Part shown: positions 17,781-26,723 of the stretch, one piece after another | Position numbering within the stretch: position 1 is the stretch's first letter | Layout of the letters: each line of letters opens with the position of its first letter | NCBI RefSeq assembly: GCF_016775475.1 | Contig: NZ_JAEUXJ010000010.1 | Location: 1-64,000 of the forward strand | DNA length: 64,000 bases | Direction: 5' to 3' | From: Belnapia mucosa | Lineage (GTDB): Bacteria > Pseudomonadota > Alphaproteobacteria > Acetobacterales > Acetobacteraceae | Program-made: the position numbers and the translations under genes | The notes under the pieces: generated by a model | Databases searched by the model: none | What the model was told of the DNA's origin: nothing | The model's input: the letters and a program-made list of their open reading frames with translations, nothing else

Positions 17781-18968
17781 ATGCCGATCACCCGCCGCGG
17801 CCTCGGGCTTGCCGGGCTTGCCAGCAGCCTTCCCATGGGCCTCGCCACGCCCGCCCTGGCGCAGAACGAGCCGATCAAGATCGGCTGGCTCGCCGCGATG
17901 ACCGGGCCGAGCTCGGCGCCGGCCATCGGCTTCAATCGCGGCGTCGTCTGGGCGGCGGAAGCGCTCAACTCGGCTGGCGGCGTGAAGGGCCGCAAGGTCG
18001 AGATCATCACCCGCGACACCCAGGGCGACCCGACCAAGGCGGTGAACGCGACGCAGGAGATGATCAGCCAGCTGAAGGTCCATGCGATCTGGGGCCCGAC
18101 CAACTCCGGCGAATCGCTGGCCGTCACCGCGATCATGGCCCGCGGCAAGATGCCGAACATCCATCCCTGCGTGGTGGACAGCCTGATCGACCCGCAGAAA
18201 TACCCGAATGCCTTCCGCATCGCGCCCTCCAACACGCAGTGGGACGATGCGGTGCGCGGCTATACGCTGAACATCGCCAAGGCGAAGAAGGTCGCCGTCA
18301 TCGGCGATACCACCGGCTACGGCGTGACGGCGGCCAATGCCTCCGCCGCCGGCTTCCAGAAGGACGGCGCCGAGGTCGTCTACAAGGCGAATATCGACGC
18401 CACCCAGCCGGATATGACGCCGGACATGCTGCGGGCGCGCAATGCCGGCGCCCAGGCGATCATCATCTGGAGCGTCTCGACCGGCATGATCGCGCGGATG
18501 CTGAACACCCGCGCCACCATGGGCTGGGACGTGCCCTTCATCGGCCATCCCTCGCTGGCTTCGGGCGAGATCGGCACGCTGATCGAAAAGCCGGCGAATT
18601 GGGACAAGGTCTACGCCATCGGCTACAAGAGCTGCAGCTACGACGCCTCCGGCAAGCTGCCGCCGCGGAACGAGGAGCTGTTGCAGCGCCTCCAGGGCAA
18701 GGTGAACCTGCAGGATACGCTGCTCTGGTGGGTTGCCTGCGGGATCGATGCGGTGAACCTGGTCGCCAAGGCAGTGGAGGCCAGTGGCTCCAGCCGCAAC
18801 GAGGCGATCATCGCCAACTGGAATTCGCTGCAGCGCTATCCCGGCTATTTCGGCGAATACAGTTTCTCGGCCAGCGACCATAACGGCTATCCGGTTTCGG
18901 ATGTCGTCATGTCGGCCGCCTCCTCGGGCAAGAACGGCACCTTCGCCCTCGCGCCGGGCTACGGCTGA
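17781..18968 (+). CDS. ABC transporter binding protein, branched-chain amino acid type
   Basis: The 395-residue periplasmic receptor belongs to the LivJ/UrtA-like family (Peripla_BP_6). It has an N-terminal signal with a twin-arginine-like TRRGLGLAG start, cleaved near ALAQNE. The mature protein opens PIKIGWLAAMTGPSSA and contains the typical TRDTQGDPTKA and GPTNSGESLA segments. A good ribosome site (AAGGGAG) precedes ATG 17781. It feeds the LivH, LivM-LivG and LivF genes directly downstream. Despite the family name, such receptors bind many organic acids and amides; an acid substrate for the upstream enolase-superfamily enzyme is plausible. Confidence 0.93.
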   Translation: MPITRRGLGLAGLASSLPMGLATPALAQNEPIKIGWLAAMTGPSSAPAIGFNRGVVWAAEALNSAGGVKGRKVEIITRDTQGDPTKAVNATQEMISQLKVHAIWGPTNSGESLAVTAIMARGKMPNIHPCVVDSLIDPQKYPNAFRIAPSNTQWDDAVRGYTLNIAKAKKVAVIGDTTGYGVTAANASAAGFQKDGAEVVYKANIDATQPDMTPDMLRARNAGAQAIIIWSVSTGMIARMLNTRATMGWDVPFIGHPSLASGEIGTLIEKPANWDKVYAIGYKSCSYDASGKLPPRNEELLQRLQGKVNLQDTLLWWVACGIDAVNLVAKAVEASGSSRNEAIIANWNSLQRYPGYFGEYSFSASDHNGYPVSDVVMSAASSGKNGTFALAPGYG

Positions 18969-18973
18969 GCCGC

Positions 18974-19831
18974 ATGCTCGCCTCGATCCTTGCCTCGGGC
19001 CTCGCGGTCGGCGCCGTCTATGCGCTGATCGGCATCACCTACAACACCATGTACTTGACCTCGCGCGTGATGAGCTTCACCGCGGGCCAGCTCGGGATGC
19101 TGGGCGGCGTCTTCGGCTCGCTTTTCGTCCTGCGGCTCGGCCTGCCGGTACTGCCGGGGCTGCTGGCGACGCTCCTCGCCTGCGCCCTGGTCGGGGTGGT
19201 GACGGAGGTGGTGGCGGTGCGGCCGGTGCTGAAGAGCCTCGACCAGCATCTCTACGTGCTCTCGACCCTCGCCGTCGCGCTGCTGATCCAGCATGCGACG
19301 GCGCTGGAGTGGAGCACGGAGCCGCAGCCCTTCCCGCGGCTGCTGGGGCTCGGGGCAGGGATCTGGGACGAGAAATACTGGCTGCCGGTCGCGGCCTGCA
19401 TCGCCACCATCATCGGCCTCGAATACCTCTATCGCCGCACCCTGGTCGGGCGGGCCTTCGTCGCCATCGCCGAGGATAATTTCGCCGCCCGCGCCCTCGG
19501 CCTGCCGGAGCGGAACCTGCGCATCGCCAGCTATGCGCTGGCCGGCGCGGTGGGGGCGCTGGCGGGCTTCGCCGGCGGGCAGCTGCTGCTGGCCTTCTTC
19601 GCCAATGGGCCGCTGCTGAATTTCTACGGCTTCATCCCGGTGGCGCTGGGCGGGCTCGGCAACAACCGTGGCGCCGTCATCGGTGGCTTCCTGCTCGGCC
19701 TCTTTCAGCAGGCGGCGAACTTCATGGTGGGCGGCATCTTCTCCTCGGTCGCGGTCTTCACCCTCTTCATTATCGTGCTGCTGATCCGGCCGCAGGGCAT
19801 GTTCGGCGCGCCGGCGGCGCGGAGGGTATGA
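18974..19831 (+). CDS. LivH-type ABC transporter permease
   Basis: The 285-residue integral membrane protein is a branched-chain amino acid ABC permease of the LivH type, with about eight hydrophobic segments. It opens with LASGLAVGAVYALIG and has the conserved late stretch GRAFVAIAEDNFAARALG, the coupling region facing the ATPases, followed by GGLGNNRGAVIGG. It starts 5 nt after the binding protein gene and ends in an ATGA overlap with the fused LivM-LivG gene. Confidence 0.95.
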   Translation: MLASILASGLAVGAVYALIGITYNTMYLTSRVMSFTAGQLGMLGGVFGSLFVLRLGLPVLPGLLATLLACALVGVVTEVVAVRPVLKSLDQHLYVLSTLAVALLIQHATALEWSTEPQPFPRLLGLGAGIWDEKYWLPVAACIATIIGLEYLYRRTLVGRAFVAIAEDNFAARALGLPERNLRIASYALAGAVGALAGFAGGQLLLAFFANGPLLNFYGFIPVALGGLGNNRGAVIGGFLLGLFQQAANFMVGGIFSSVAVFTLFIIVLLIRPQGMFGAPAARRV

Positions 19832-21573
19832 TGGCGCGCCTCTGGCCCTATCTGGCGATCCTGGCGCTGGCCCTGCTGCTGCCGCTCACCGGCAACGAGT
19901 ACTGGGCGCTGATCGCGACGCGGATGGCGATCTACTGGGTGCTGATCTCGGGGCTCAACCTCGTCGTCGGCTTCGCCGGGCAGCTCGCCATCGGCTATGT
20001 CGCCCTGCTGGCGATCGGTGCCTATACCGCCAGCGTGCTGACCGCCGGCACGGTGATGGAACCGCTGCCGGCTTTCGTCGCACTCGGCCTCGCGGCGCTG
20101 GCCGGCGCCGCCGCGGGCGTGGTGGTCGGGCTGCCGGCGCTCCGCCTGCGCACCTTCTACTTCGCCATGACGACGCTCGGCTTCGCCACCATCGTGACGC
20201 AGATCACGCTGGCCTGGCAGGATGTGACGGGGGGCGGCATCGGCATTCCCGGCCCATCGATGCCGGCGCCGATGGATACCGCCTGGGGCTTCTACTATCT
20301 CTGCCTCGGCCTCGGCGCGGTCTGCACCTGGGCCACGGCCAATATCGGCGCCAGCCGCTTCGGCCGCGCCCTGGTCGCCATCCGAGATTCCGAGGTGGCG
20401 GCAGAGGCGAGCGGCATCGCCAAGCCGCGGCTGCTGGTGATGGTCTTCATCCTGGCCGGCGCGCTCGCTGCCTTCGCCGGCGGCCTGTTCGCCACGCTGC
20501 AGACCTATATCACGCCGGACGCCTTCACCTTCGACCTGTCGCTGCTCTTCTTCATCGCCATCCTGATCGGCGGGCGCGGCTCGATCCTCGGGCCGCTGCT
20601 CGGCACCATCCTGCTGACGCTGCTGCCGGAGGTGGCGGCGCCGCTCGCCGCCTGGTCCACCTTCCTCTATGCCGCGCTGCTGCTGGTGATCGTGCTCGCC
20701 ATCCCGGGCGGCATCGCGGCCCTGCTCGACCGGAACAGCCGCAAGCCCCTGCCGGAGGACCGCGCCATCCAGCCGCGGCCCGAAGCGCTGGCGCCGCTGC
20801 TCGGCGAGCGGGCCGAGCGGAAGCTGCTGTCGCTGCGCGGCATCGTGTTGGCCTTCGGCGGCGTCCGCGCCATCGACGGCCTCGATCTCGACCTGCGCCA
20901 GGGCGAGGTGCATGGGCTGATCGGGCCGAATGGCAGCGGCAAGACGACGACCCTCAACGTCATCTCCGGCTACTATCGGCCGCAAGCGGGCAGCATGACC
21001 CTCGGCGATGCGCCGCTGCCGCCAGGCCACCCGGTCGGGCGCGCCGCCCGGGGCATCGCCCGCACCTTCCAGACGCCGCGCCTGATCGGCGAGGCGACGG
21101 TGCTGGAGAATGTCATGATCGGCGCCACCATCGAAGGCCGCGCCGGCTTCCTCGAGGCGTTGCTCTCGCTGCCGCGGCAGCGGGCGGAGGAACGCGCGAT
21201 GGCGGCCCAGGCGCGGCTGGCGCTGGAGGCGGTGGGGCTCGCGGGTCTTGCCGGGGTCCGTGCCGATCGCTTGCAGCACAGCGAGCTGCGCTTCATGGAG
21301 ATCGCCCGCGCCCTGGTGCTGCGCCCGGAATTCCTCATGCTGGACGAACCGGCGGCAGGTCTCTCGGCGGAGGAGATCCGGCGCCTCGGCGCCCTCATCC
21401 GCGCCGTCAGCCGGCAGGGGGTGGGCGTGCTGCTGGTCGAGCACCATGCCGACCTGATCTTCGACATCTGCGACCAGGTGACGGTGCTCAACCTGGGCAA
21501 GGTCCTGGCCGCCGGCATGCCGGCCGAGATCCGCACGCATAAGGAGGTGGTCAGTGCCTATCTCGGCGCCTGA
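19828..21573 (+). CDS. Fused LivM permease-LivG ATPase
   Basis: This 581-residue protein joins two ABC subunits. Residues 1 to about 300 form a LivM-type permease with multiple membrane segments and the coupling-loop sequence GRALVAIRDSEVAAEASG. Residues from about 330 form a LivG-type ATPase with Walker A GPNGSGKTTTLN, Q-loop RTFQTPRLI, a degenerate signature (LQHSELRFMEIARAL in place of LSGGQ), Walker B LMLDEPAAGLS and H-loop VEHHAD. LivM-LivG fusions are known. The weak signature motif is notable. It overlaps LivH by 4 nt and LivF by 20 nt. Confidence 0.94.
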   Translation: MMARLWPYLAILALALLLPLTGNEYWALIATRMAIYWVLISGLNLVVGFAGQLAIGYVALLAIGAYTASVLTAGTVMEPLPAFVALGLAALAGAAAGVVVGLPALRLRTFYFAMTTLGFATIVTQITLAWQDVTGGGIGIPGPSMPAPMDTAWGFYYLCLGLGAVCTWATANIGASRFGRALVAIRDSEVAAEASGIAKPRLLVMVFILAGALAAFAGGLFATLQTYITPDAFTFDLSLLFFIAILIGGRGSILGPLLGTILLTLLPEVAAPLAAWSTFLYAALLLVIVLAIPGGIAALLDRNSRKPLPEDRAIQPRPEALAPLLGERAERKLLSLRGIVLAFGGVRAIDGLDLDLRQGEVHGLIGPNGSGKTTTLNVISGYYRPQAGSMTLGDAPLPPGHPVGRAARGIARTFQTPRLIGEATVLENVMIGATIEGRAGFLEALLSLPRQRAEERAMAAQARLALEAVGLAGLAGVRADRLQHSELRFMEIARALVLRPEFLMLDEPAAGLSAEEIRRLGALIRAVSRQGVGVLLVEHHADLIFDICDQVTVLNLGKVLAAGMPAEIRTHKEVVSAYLGA

Positions 21574-22303
21574 GCCGTTGCTGGAGGTCGGCGGGCTCCG
21601 CTCCGGCTATGGCAAGATCGCAGTGCTGCACGGCATCGACCTGCATATCGGCGCAGGCGAGGTGGTCTCGCTGCTCGGCCCGAACGGGGCGGGCAAGACC
21701 ACGCTGCTGCGGGCTATTTCCGGCCTGCTGCCGGTCACGGCCGGGCGGGTGCGCTTCGGCGGTGCCGATCTGGCCGGCGGCGACCCGCGGGCGGCGGCGC
21801 GGGCCGGCCTCGTCCATGTCATCGAGGGGCACCGCGTCTTCACCCAGATCTCCGTCACCGACAACCTGCTGCTGGCCGGCTATGACCTGCCGCGGCGGGA
21901 GCGGGCGGAGCGGGTGGAGGAGGCGTTGTCCTACTTCCCCGAGATCGCCGCCAAGCGGCAGGACAAGGGCGGCGCGCTGAGCGGCGGCCAGCAGCAGATG
22001 CTGGCGGTGGCCCAGGGCCTGGTGCAGCGGCCGCGGCTGCTCATGCTGGACGAGCCTTCGGCCGGCCTCTCACCGGTGCTGGTGGACCGTGTGCTCGGCG
22101 TGGTGCGGGCGCTGAAGGAGCGCGGCACGGCGGTGCTGCTGGTGGAGCAGCTGATCGAGAAGGCGCTCGCCGTCTCCGATCGCGTCTATGCCCTGGCGCA
22201 GGGCCATCTGGTGCTGGAGGCAGGAGCCGGCGAGGCCGACCTGCCGCATCGGCTGGAGCGCGCCTATTTCGGCCAGGACGTGCCGAACGCCCTGCACGCC
22301 TAG
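21554..22303 (+). CDS. LivF-type ABC transporter ATPase
   Basis: The 249-residue cytoplasmic ATPase completes the branched-chain-type importer. Walker A is GPNGAGKTTLL near residue 37, the signature is LSGGQQQMLAVAQGL, Walker B is LLMLDEPSAGLSP and the H-loop region is LLVEQLIE. The GTG at 21554 is chosen because AAGGAGG lies 6 nt upstream, inside the end of the LivM-LivG gene. Its stop interlocks with the convergent LysR stop in a shared CTAG. It has the intact signature motif that the LivG half lacks, so it may carry the functional composite site. Confidence 0.94.
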   Translation: MPISAPEPLLEVGGLRSGYGKIAVLHGIDLHIGAGEVVSLLGPNGAGKTTLLRAISGLLPVTAGRVRFGGADLAGGDPRAAARAGLVHVIEGHRVFTQISVTDNLLLAGYDLPRRERAERVEEALSYFPEIAAKRQDKGGALSGGQQQMLAVAQGLVQRPRLLMLDEPSAGLSPVLVDRVLGVVRALKERGTAVLLVEQLIEKALAVSDRVYALAQGHLVLEAGAGEADLPHRLERAYFGQDVPNALHA

Positions 22304-23253
22304 CTGGCACTCTCCACCGGCAGGGTGCGGAGGCCGGGCAGCGCCGCCCGCGCCGCCGCCTCCAGCGCCACGAGCAGCGCCGGCAGCGGCGGCGCCAGAG
22401 GCTGGCCGGCCGGCACCACGGCGCCGAAGCGGAAGGGGATGGCAGCGTCGAGCGGGCGCGTCACCAGCCCCTCGACCGGCAGGCCGGCCGGCGTCACCGG
22501 CTCGGTCAGCGCGATGCCGAGCCCGGCCCGCACCGCGCCCATGGCGGCGAGCGAGGTGTTGCTGTCTACCACCGCCTCCGGCACCACGCCGGCGGCGCGC
22601 AGCGCCTCCTCCACCCGATGCCGCAGCCGGTTCGGATTGGCGGTCGAGACCAGCCGCCGGCTGGCGAGATCGGCCAGCCGCAGCACCGGCGCCGCGGCCA
22701 GCGGATCGTCCGGGCGCAGCACGGCGATGCAGTCCGCCTCGGCGGCCCAGAGCAGGGCGAGGCCCGGATGCGGCACCGGCAGGCTGACCAGGCCCAGATC
22801 GGCACCGCGGCTGCCGACCATCTGCACCACCTGCTCCGCCGCCGCGCTTTGCAGATGCACCTGCCGGGGCAGCGCGCCGAGGCCGGCCAGCGCCCCGGGC
22901 AGCAGCCCGGCGGCCAGCGCCGGGATGGCGGCGAGGGTGAGGGAAGGGCGCTCGTCCCGCCCGATCGCCTCGGCCCGTTCCCGCAGCAGGGCGAGGCCGA
23001 GCAGGTGCCGCTCCACCTCCCGGTGGAAGCGAAGCCCGCGGTCGGTCGGGGCGACGCGCGGGCCGTTCCGGTGCAGCAGGGCATAGCCCAGCTCCGCCTC
23101 CAGTTCCTGGATCAGTCGGGTGACGACGGGCTGCGACCGGCCGAGGCGCTGGGCGGCGCCGGTCAGGCTGCCGGTGGCGATCACCGCGGCGAAGGCCTCG
23201 ATCTGGCGGAAGCTGAGGGCGCGGGAGCCGAGCATGCGATGCGAATAGCACAT
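22300..23253 (-). CDS. LysR-family transcriptional regulator
   Basis: The 317-residue protein has an N-terminal LysR helix-turn-helix (LSFRQIEAFAAVIATGSL, then AAQRLGRSQPVVTRLIQELE) and a periplasmic-binding-like effector domain from about residue 95. ATG 23253 is preferred because AAGGG lies about 6 nt upstream, while ATG 23235 has no ribosome site. It is divergent from the flavin monooxygenase operon with only 35 bp between start codons, and a TTGCA-N5-TGCAA dyad lies in that gap. By LysR convention it probably controls the operon, with a substrate or product as co-inducer. Confidence 0.92.
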   Translation of the reverse strand: MCYSHRMLGSRALSFRQIEAFAAVIATGSLTGAAQRLGRSQPVVTRLIQELEAELGYALLHRNGPRVAPTDRGLRFHREVERHLLGLALLRERAEAIGRDERPSLTLAAIPALAAGLLPGALAGLGALPRQVHLQSAAAEQVVQMVGSRGADLGLVSLPVPHPGLALLWAAEADCIAVLRPDDPLAAAPVLRLADLASRRLVSTANPNRLRHRVEEALRAAGVVPEAVVDSNTSLAAMGAVRAGLGIALTEPVTPAGLPVEGLVTRPLDAAIPFRFGAVVPAGQPLAPPLPALLVALEAAARAALPGLRTLPVESAS

Positions 23254-23276
23254 GATGACCCTTGCATCATGTGCAA
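23251..23276. promoter_or_regulatory. Probable LysR operator
   Basis: The tiny divergent gap holds TTGCA-N5-TGCAA (23262-23276), which contains the T-N11-A pattern of LysR sites. An overlapping inverted repeat pairs CATGATG (23251-23257) with CATCATG (23265-23271). A further TTGCAT half-site lies at 23285-23290 next to the monooxygenase start. Binding here could control both genes at once. Confidence 0.6.
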
Positions 23277-23288
23277 ACACTATGTTGC

Positions 23289-24734
23289 ATGGGCGCCATG
23301 CCCCGCGACGCCGCCCCGCTCGATACCCCCCAAGGCCTGCCCGCGCTGGAGGCGCGGCTGCGCCAGGACCTCGAATTCCTCGAATTGCCGGCAAAGCCCT
23401 GCGTCCCCCGCCGCGAGGCCGGCGGCCGGCCGGTGGTCGATGTCGTCATCATCGGCGCCGGCATGTGCGGGCTGGCGGCGGCGGCCCAGCTCCGCCTGCT
23501 CGGCATCGACAATCTCCGCGTGCTCGACCGGGCGCCGGCAGGGCAGGAGGGGCCCTGGGTCACCTATGCCCGGATGGAGACGCTGCGCTCGCCGAAGACG
23601 CTGGCCGGGCCGGCGCTGGGCCTCCCCGCGCTCACCTTCCGCGCCTGGTTCGAGGCGCAGCACGGCCCCGCCGCCTGGGAGGCCCTGGGCAAGATTCCCC
23701 GCGGCCAATGGATGGACTACCTGGCCTGGTATCGCCGGGTGATGGGCGTGCCGGGCGAGAATGGCGTCGAGCTGCGCCTGCTGCGCCCGCGCGAGGATGG
23801 GCTGATCGAGGTCGAGACCTCGACCGGCGCCTGCCTCGCCCGCCGGGTGGTGCTGGCGAGCGGGCGGGACGGGCTGGGCGGCCCCTATGTGCCACCGATC
23901 ACGGACCGCATTCCCCGCCGCTTCTGGGCGCATACCCGCGACGCGATCGACTTCGCCGCGCTGCGCGGCAAGCGGGTCGGCGTGGTCGGGGCTGGCGCCT
24001 CGGCCATGGACAATGCGGCGATGGCGCTGGAGGCGGGGGCGGCGAGCCTCGACATGTTCGTCCGCCGCGCCGCCGTGCCGGCGGTCAACAAATTCACCGG
24101 CATCGGCAGCCCCGGCGTGGTGCATGGCTTCCAGGCCCTGCCGGATGAATGGAAGTGGCGCTTCCTGCACCATGTCTTCGGCGCCCAGACCCCGCCGCCG
24201 CGCGACAGCACGCTGCGCGTCTCCCGCCACCCGACGGCACGGCTGCACCTGGCCTCGCCGGTCCTCGACCTGCGCGAGGAAGAGGGAGCCGTGCGGGTCG
24301 AGACGCCGCGCGGCGCCGTCACGGTGGATTTCCTGATCTTCGGCACCGGCTTCCTCGCCGACCCGGCGCTGCGGCCGGAACTGGCGCTGATCGCACCGCA
24401 GATCCGCCTCTGGGGCGACCGCTTCACGCCGGAGCCGGGTCAGGAACAGGCGGAGCTGGCCAGCTCGCCCGACCTCGCCCCCGACTTCGCATTCCAGGAA
24501 CGCGAGCCCGGCGCCTGCCCGGCCCTGGCGCATATCCATTGCTTCAACTATCCGGCGACGCTCAGCCACGGCAAGCTGACCGGCGACATCCCGGCGGTCA
24601 GCGCCGGGGCGCGACGTCTGGCGGAGGCGATCACCCGCGCCTTCTTCGTTGAGGATCGGGAGCGGCATTTCGCCGCGCTCCAGGCCTATGCGACACCGGA
24701 GCTGCTGGGCGACGAATGGCCGGAGAGGAGATAG
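23289..24734 (+). CDS. FAD-dependent NAD(P)-binding monooxygenase-like protein
   Basis: The 481-residue protein is a two-dinucleotide-domain flavoprotein of the flavin monooxygenase type. The FAD site is VVIIGAGMCGLAAAAQL near residues 52-68, and the NADPH-site motif is VGVVGAGASAMDNA near residues 236-249. A late FGTGF segment matches the family. A perfect Baeyer-Villiger fingerprint is not evident, so N- or S-oxygenation or a divergent Baeyer-Villiger role are all possible. ATG 23289 or 23298 could be the start; neither has a strong ribosome site and the 5' leader must be short. It heads an operon with two CMD-like proteins and a Bug receptor. Confidence 0.87.
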   Translation: MGAMPRDAAPLDTPQGLPALEARLRQDLEFLELPAKPCVPRREAGGRPVVDVVIIGAGMCGLAAAAQLRLLGIDNLRVLDRAPAGQEGPWVTYARMETLRSPKTLAGPALGLPALTFRAWFEAQHGPAAWEALGKIPRGQWMDYLAWYRRVMGVPGENGVELRLLRPREDGLIEVETSTGACLARRVVLASGRDGLGGPYVPPITDRIPRRFWAHTRDAIDFAALRGKRVGVVGAGASAMDNAAMALEAGAASLDMFVRRAAVPAVNKFTGIGSPGVVHGFQALPDEWKWRFLHHVFGAQTPPPRDSTLRVSRHPTARLHLASPVLDLREEEGAVRVETPRGAVTVDFLIFGTGFLADPALRPELALIAPQIRLWGDRFTPEPGQEQAELASSPDLAPDFAFQEREPGACPALAHIHCFNYPATLSHGKLTGDIPAVSAGARRLAEAITRAFFVEDRERHFAALQAYATPELLGDEWPERR

Positions 24735-24736
24735 GC

Positions 24737-25201
24737 ATGGCGGAGGATGATCTGGTCGAGCGGCTGCTGGGCATCGCGCCCGGCTCGCCGCTCGCCGCGC
24801 TGCGGCTGCAGCGGGAGGCGATCCGTCGCCACACCCAGGGCGCCTGGCGGGAGCTGGTGCTGCCCGAGCATCCGGGCGGCGTCAGCCATGCCGAACGGGC
24901 GGCGCTGGCGCTGCGCGTCGCGCGGCTCGGCGGCCATCCGGCCCTGATCGCGGAATGCGAAGCGGTGCTCGCCCGCACCGGGGAGCCGGCCGCCGGCCCG
25001 CGGACCGAGCTGCTGCTGCGCTATGCCGATCTCGTCGCCGAGACCCCGGAGCGCTGCGGCCAGGCGGAAATCGACGCCCTTTCGGCGCAGGGGATGTCGC
25101 CGCAGGATATCGTGGCGGTGACGCAGCTCATCGCCTTCATCCCCTTCCAGGTCCGGCTGCTGGCCGGGCTGCGGGCGATGCAGGAGGAGGCCAGCGCATG
25201 A
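24737..25201 (+). CDS. CMD-domain protein (Avi_7170-like)
   Basis: The 154-residue helical protein looks like the carboxymuconolactone-decarboxylase-like group defined by Avi_7170. It lacks the CxxC redox pair of AhpD-type members, consistent with that group. The family-like region is MSPQDIVAVTQLIAFIPFQVRLLAGLR near the C-terminus (residues about 119-145). GAGGAG precedes ATG 24737, which is 2 nt after the monooxygenase stop. It overlaps the AhpD-like gene by an ATGA. Its partner is probably that protein; the biochemical role is not established. Confidence 0.8.
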   Translation: MAEDDLVERLLGIAPGSPLAALRLQREAIRRHTQGAWRELVLPEHPGGVSHAERAALALRVARLGGHPALIAECEAVLARTGEPAAGPRTELLLRYADLVAETPERCGQAEIDALSAQGMSPQDIVAVTQLIAFIPFQVRLLAGLRAMQEEASA

Positions 25202-25761
25202 GCCGCTTCACCATGCAGGAGGTCGGCTGGGAGCCGCGCATTCCGCCCGTGGAAGCCGAGAGCGCGACCCCCGCCCAGCTCGCGGCGCTGGAAGCCTGCC
25301 CGCCGGCGCAGCGGCGTTCGACCTATTTTCTGACGCTGGCGCAGGACCCTGCCTCGCTCGGCGAGCGTGGCGCGCTGTTCAACAGCGTGATGTATGCGCC
25401 GCGCGGCCTGCCGCGGGCGGAGCGCGAGCTGGCGACCGCCGTCGTCTCCATCGTCAATGGCTGCATCTACTGCACCTCGGTCCATGCCAGGCGCTTCGCC
25501 GAGCTGACCAGGGACACGGCGGAGATGCAGCGCCTGCTGGATGATGGCATCGGCACTGGCCTGCCGCCACGCCGGCGCGCCATCGTCGATTTCAGCGCGA
25601 AGCTGACGGCGGAGCCGAATGCGGTGACGGCGGCCGATCTGAAGCCGCTGCGCGCGGCCGGGCTCGACGATCTCGAGATTCTCGACCTGATCCATTCCAT
25701 CGCGATGTTCGCCAATGCGAACCGGCTGATGCAGTCGCTCGGCCGGTCGGTCGCGCCTTGA
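25198..25761 (+). CDS. Alkylhydroperoxidase-domain protein (AhpD-like, Avi_7169-like)
   Basis: The 187-residue helical protein carries the AhpD-type redox motif CIYCTSVHARRF near residues 88-99, with two cysteines and the following histidine. It resembles the peroxidase-related group defined by Avi_7169, which is usually encoded next to an Avi_7170-like CMD protein, as here. It may detoxify peroxides produced by the flavin monooxygenase or act directly on its product. The start overlaps the preceding stop in an ATGA, and its own stop overlaps the TTG start of the Bug receptor. Confidence 0.87.
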   Translation: MSRFTMQEVGWEPRIPPVEAESATPAQLAALEACPPAQRRSTYFLTLAQDPASLGERGALFNSVMYAPRGLPRAERELATAVVSIVNGCIYCTSVHARRFAELTRDTAEMQRLLDDGIGTGLPPRRRAIVDFSAKLTAEPNAVTAADLKPLRAAGLDDLEILDLIHSIAMFANANRLMQSLGRSVAP

Positions 25762-26723
25762 CCGGTCGGCGCTCGCTGCTCGCCCTGGCCGGGCTGGCGC
25801 CCTTCTCGGCGCGCGCGCAGGCGCCATGGGTGCCGGACCGGCCGGTGCGGCTGGTGGTGCCCTTCGCCCCCGGCGGTTCGCAGGATGTGCTCGGGCGGCT
25901 GCTGGCGCAGGCGGTGTCCGGCCCGCTCGGCGGGCAGGTGGTGGTGGAGAACCGCGCCGGCGCCGGTGGGGTGCTGGGGGCCGAGACCGTTGCCCGCGCC
26001 ACGCCGGATGGGCTGACGCTGTTCCTGGCGACGGCCGGGCAGCTCACCATCGCCAAGGCGATCGGACGGCGCCTGACCTACGACCCGATCGAGGATTTCA
26101 CCCCGATCCTCTGGCTCACCGACAGCCCGGTGGCGCTGCTCGCCGCCCCCGATCTGCCGGTGAAAGATGCGAAGGACCTGCTGCGCTTCGCCCGGGAGGC
26201 ACGCGAGCCGCTGCCCTATGCCTCCACCGGGATCGGCACCAATACCCATCTCATCATGGAGGACCTCAAGGCGCGGGAGAGCCTGAAGGTCGAGCATGTG
26301 CCCTATCGCGGCGCGGCGGCGGCCTTCAACGACCTCCAGGCCGGGCGGATCGCATTGATGTTCGTCTCCGTGCCCTCGGTGCTGGCAGTGGCGCCGGGGC
26401 AGTTCAAGGTGATGGCCGTCACGTCCCGCGGGCGCTTCGCAGCGGTGCCCGATGTGCCGACGCTGATCGAAGCCGGCGTCGCGGATTTCGAGGCCAGCAT
26501 CTGGACCGGCCTCTCGGCGCCGGCGCATCTGCCGCCCGCCATCCGCGACCGGCTGGCCGCCGCCTTCACCGAGGCGCTGCACTCCGACCTCGTGCGCTCC
26601 AGGCTCAATGTGCTCGGCGCGGCGCCGAATGGCGCGGATGGCGCGGCCTTCGGCGCCATGCTGCGGGCCGACCTCGCCCGCTGGACGCGGGTGGCGGCAC
26701 CGCTGACCATCACCCTGGATTAG
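25758..26723 (+). CDS. Bug/TctC-family solute receptor
   Basis: The 321-residue exported receptor begins with TTG in a TTGA overlap with the AhpD-like gene, then a signal peptide ending near FSARAQA. Bug signatures are RPVRLVVPFAPGGSQD, VENRAGAGGVLGAE, STGIGTNTH, HVPYRGAAAAFNDLQAG and DVPTLIEAGV. Placement as the last gene of the monooxygenase operon suggests it binds that pathway's substrate. No alternative start with a ribosome site was seen. Its stop interlocks with the convergent glycosyltransferase stop at 26720-26723. Confidence 0.92.
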   Translation: MTGRRSLLALAGLAPFSARAQAPWVPDRPVRLVVPFAPGGSQDVLGRLLAQAVSGPLGGQVVVENRAGAGGVLGAETVARATPDGLTLFLATAGQLTIAKAIGRRLTYDPIEDFTPILWLTDSPVALLAAPDLPVKDAKDLLRFAREAREPLPYASTGIGTNTHLIMEDLKARESLKVEHVPYRGAAAAFNDLQAGRIALMFVSVPSVLAVAPGQFKVMAVTSRGRFAAVPDVPTLIEAGVADFEASIWTGLSAPAHLPPAIRDRLAAAFTEALHSDLVRSRLNVLGAAPNGADGAAFGAMLRADLARWTRVAAPLTITLD

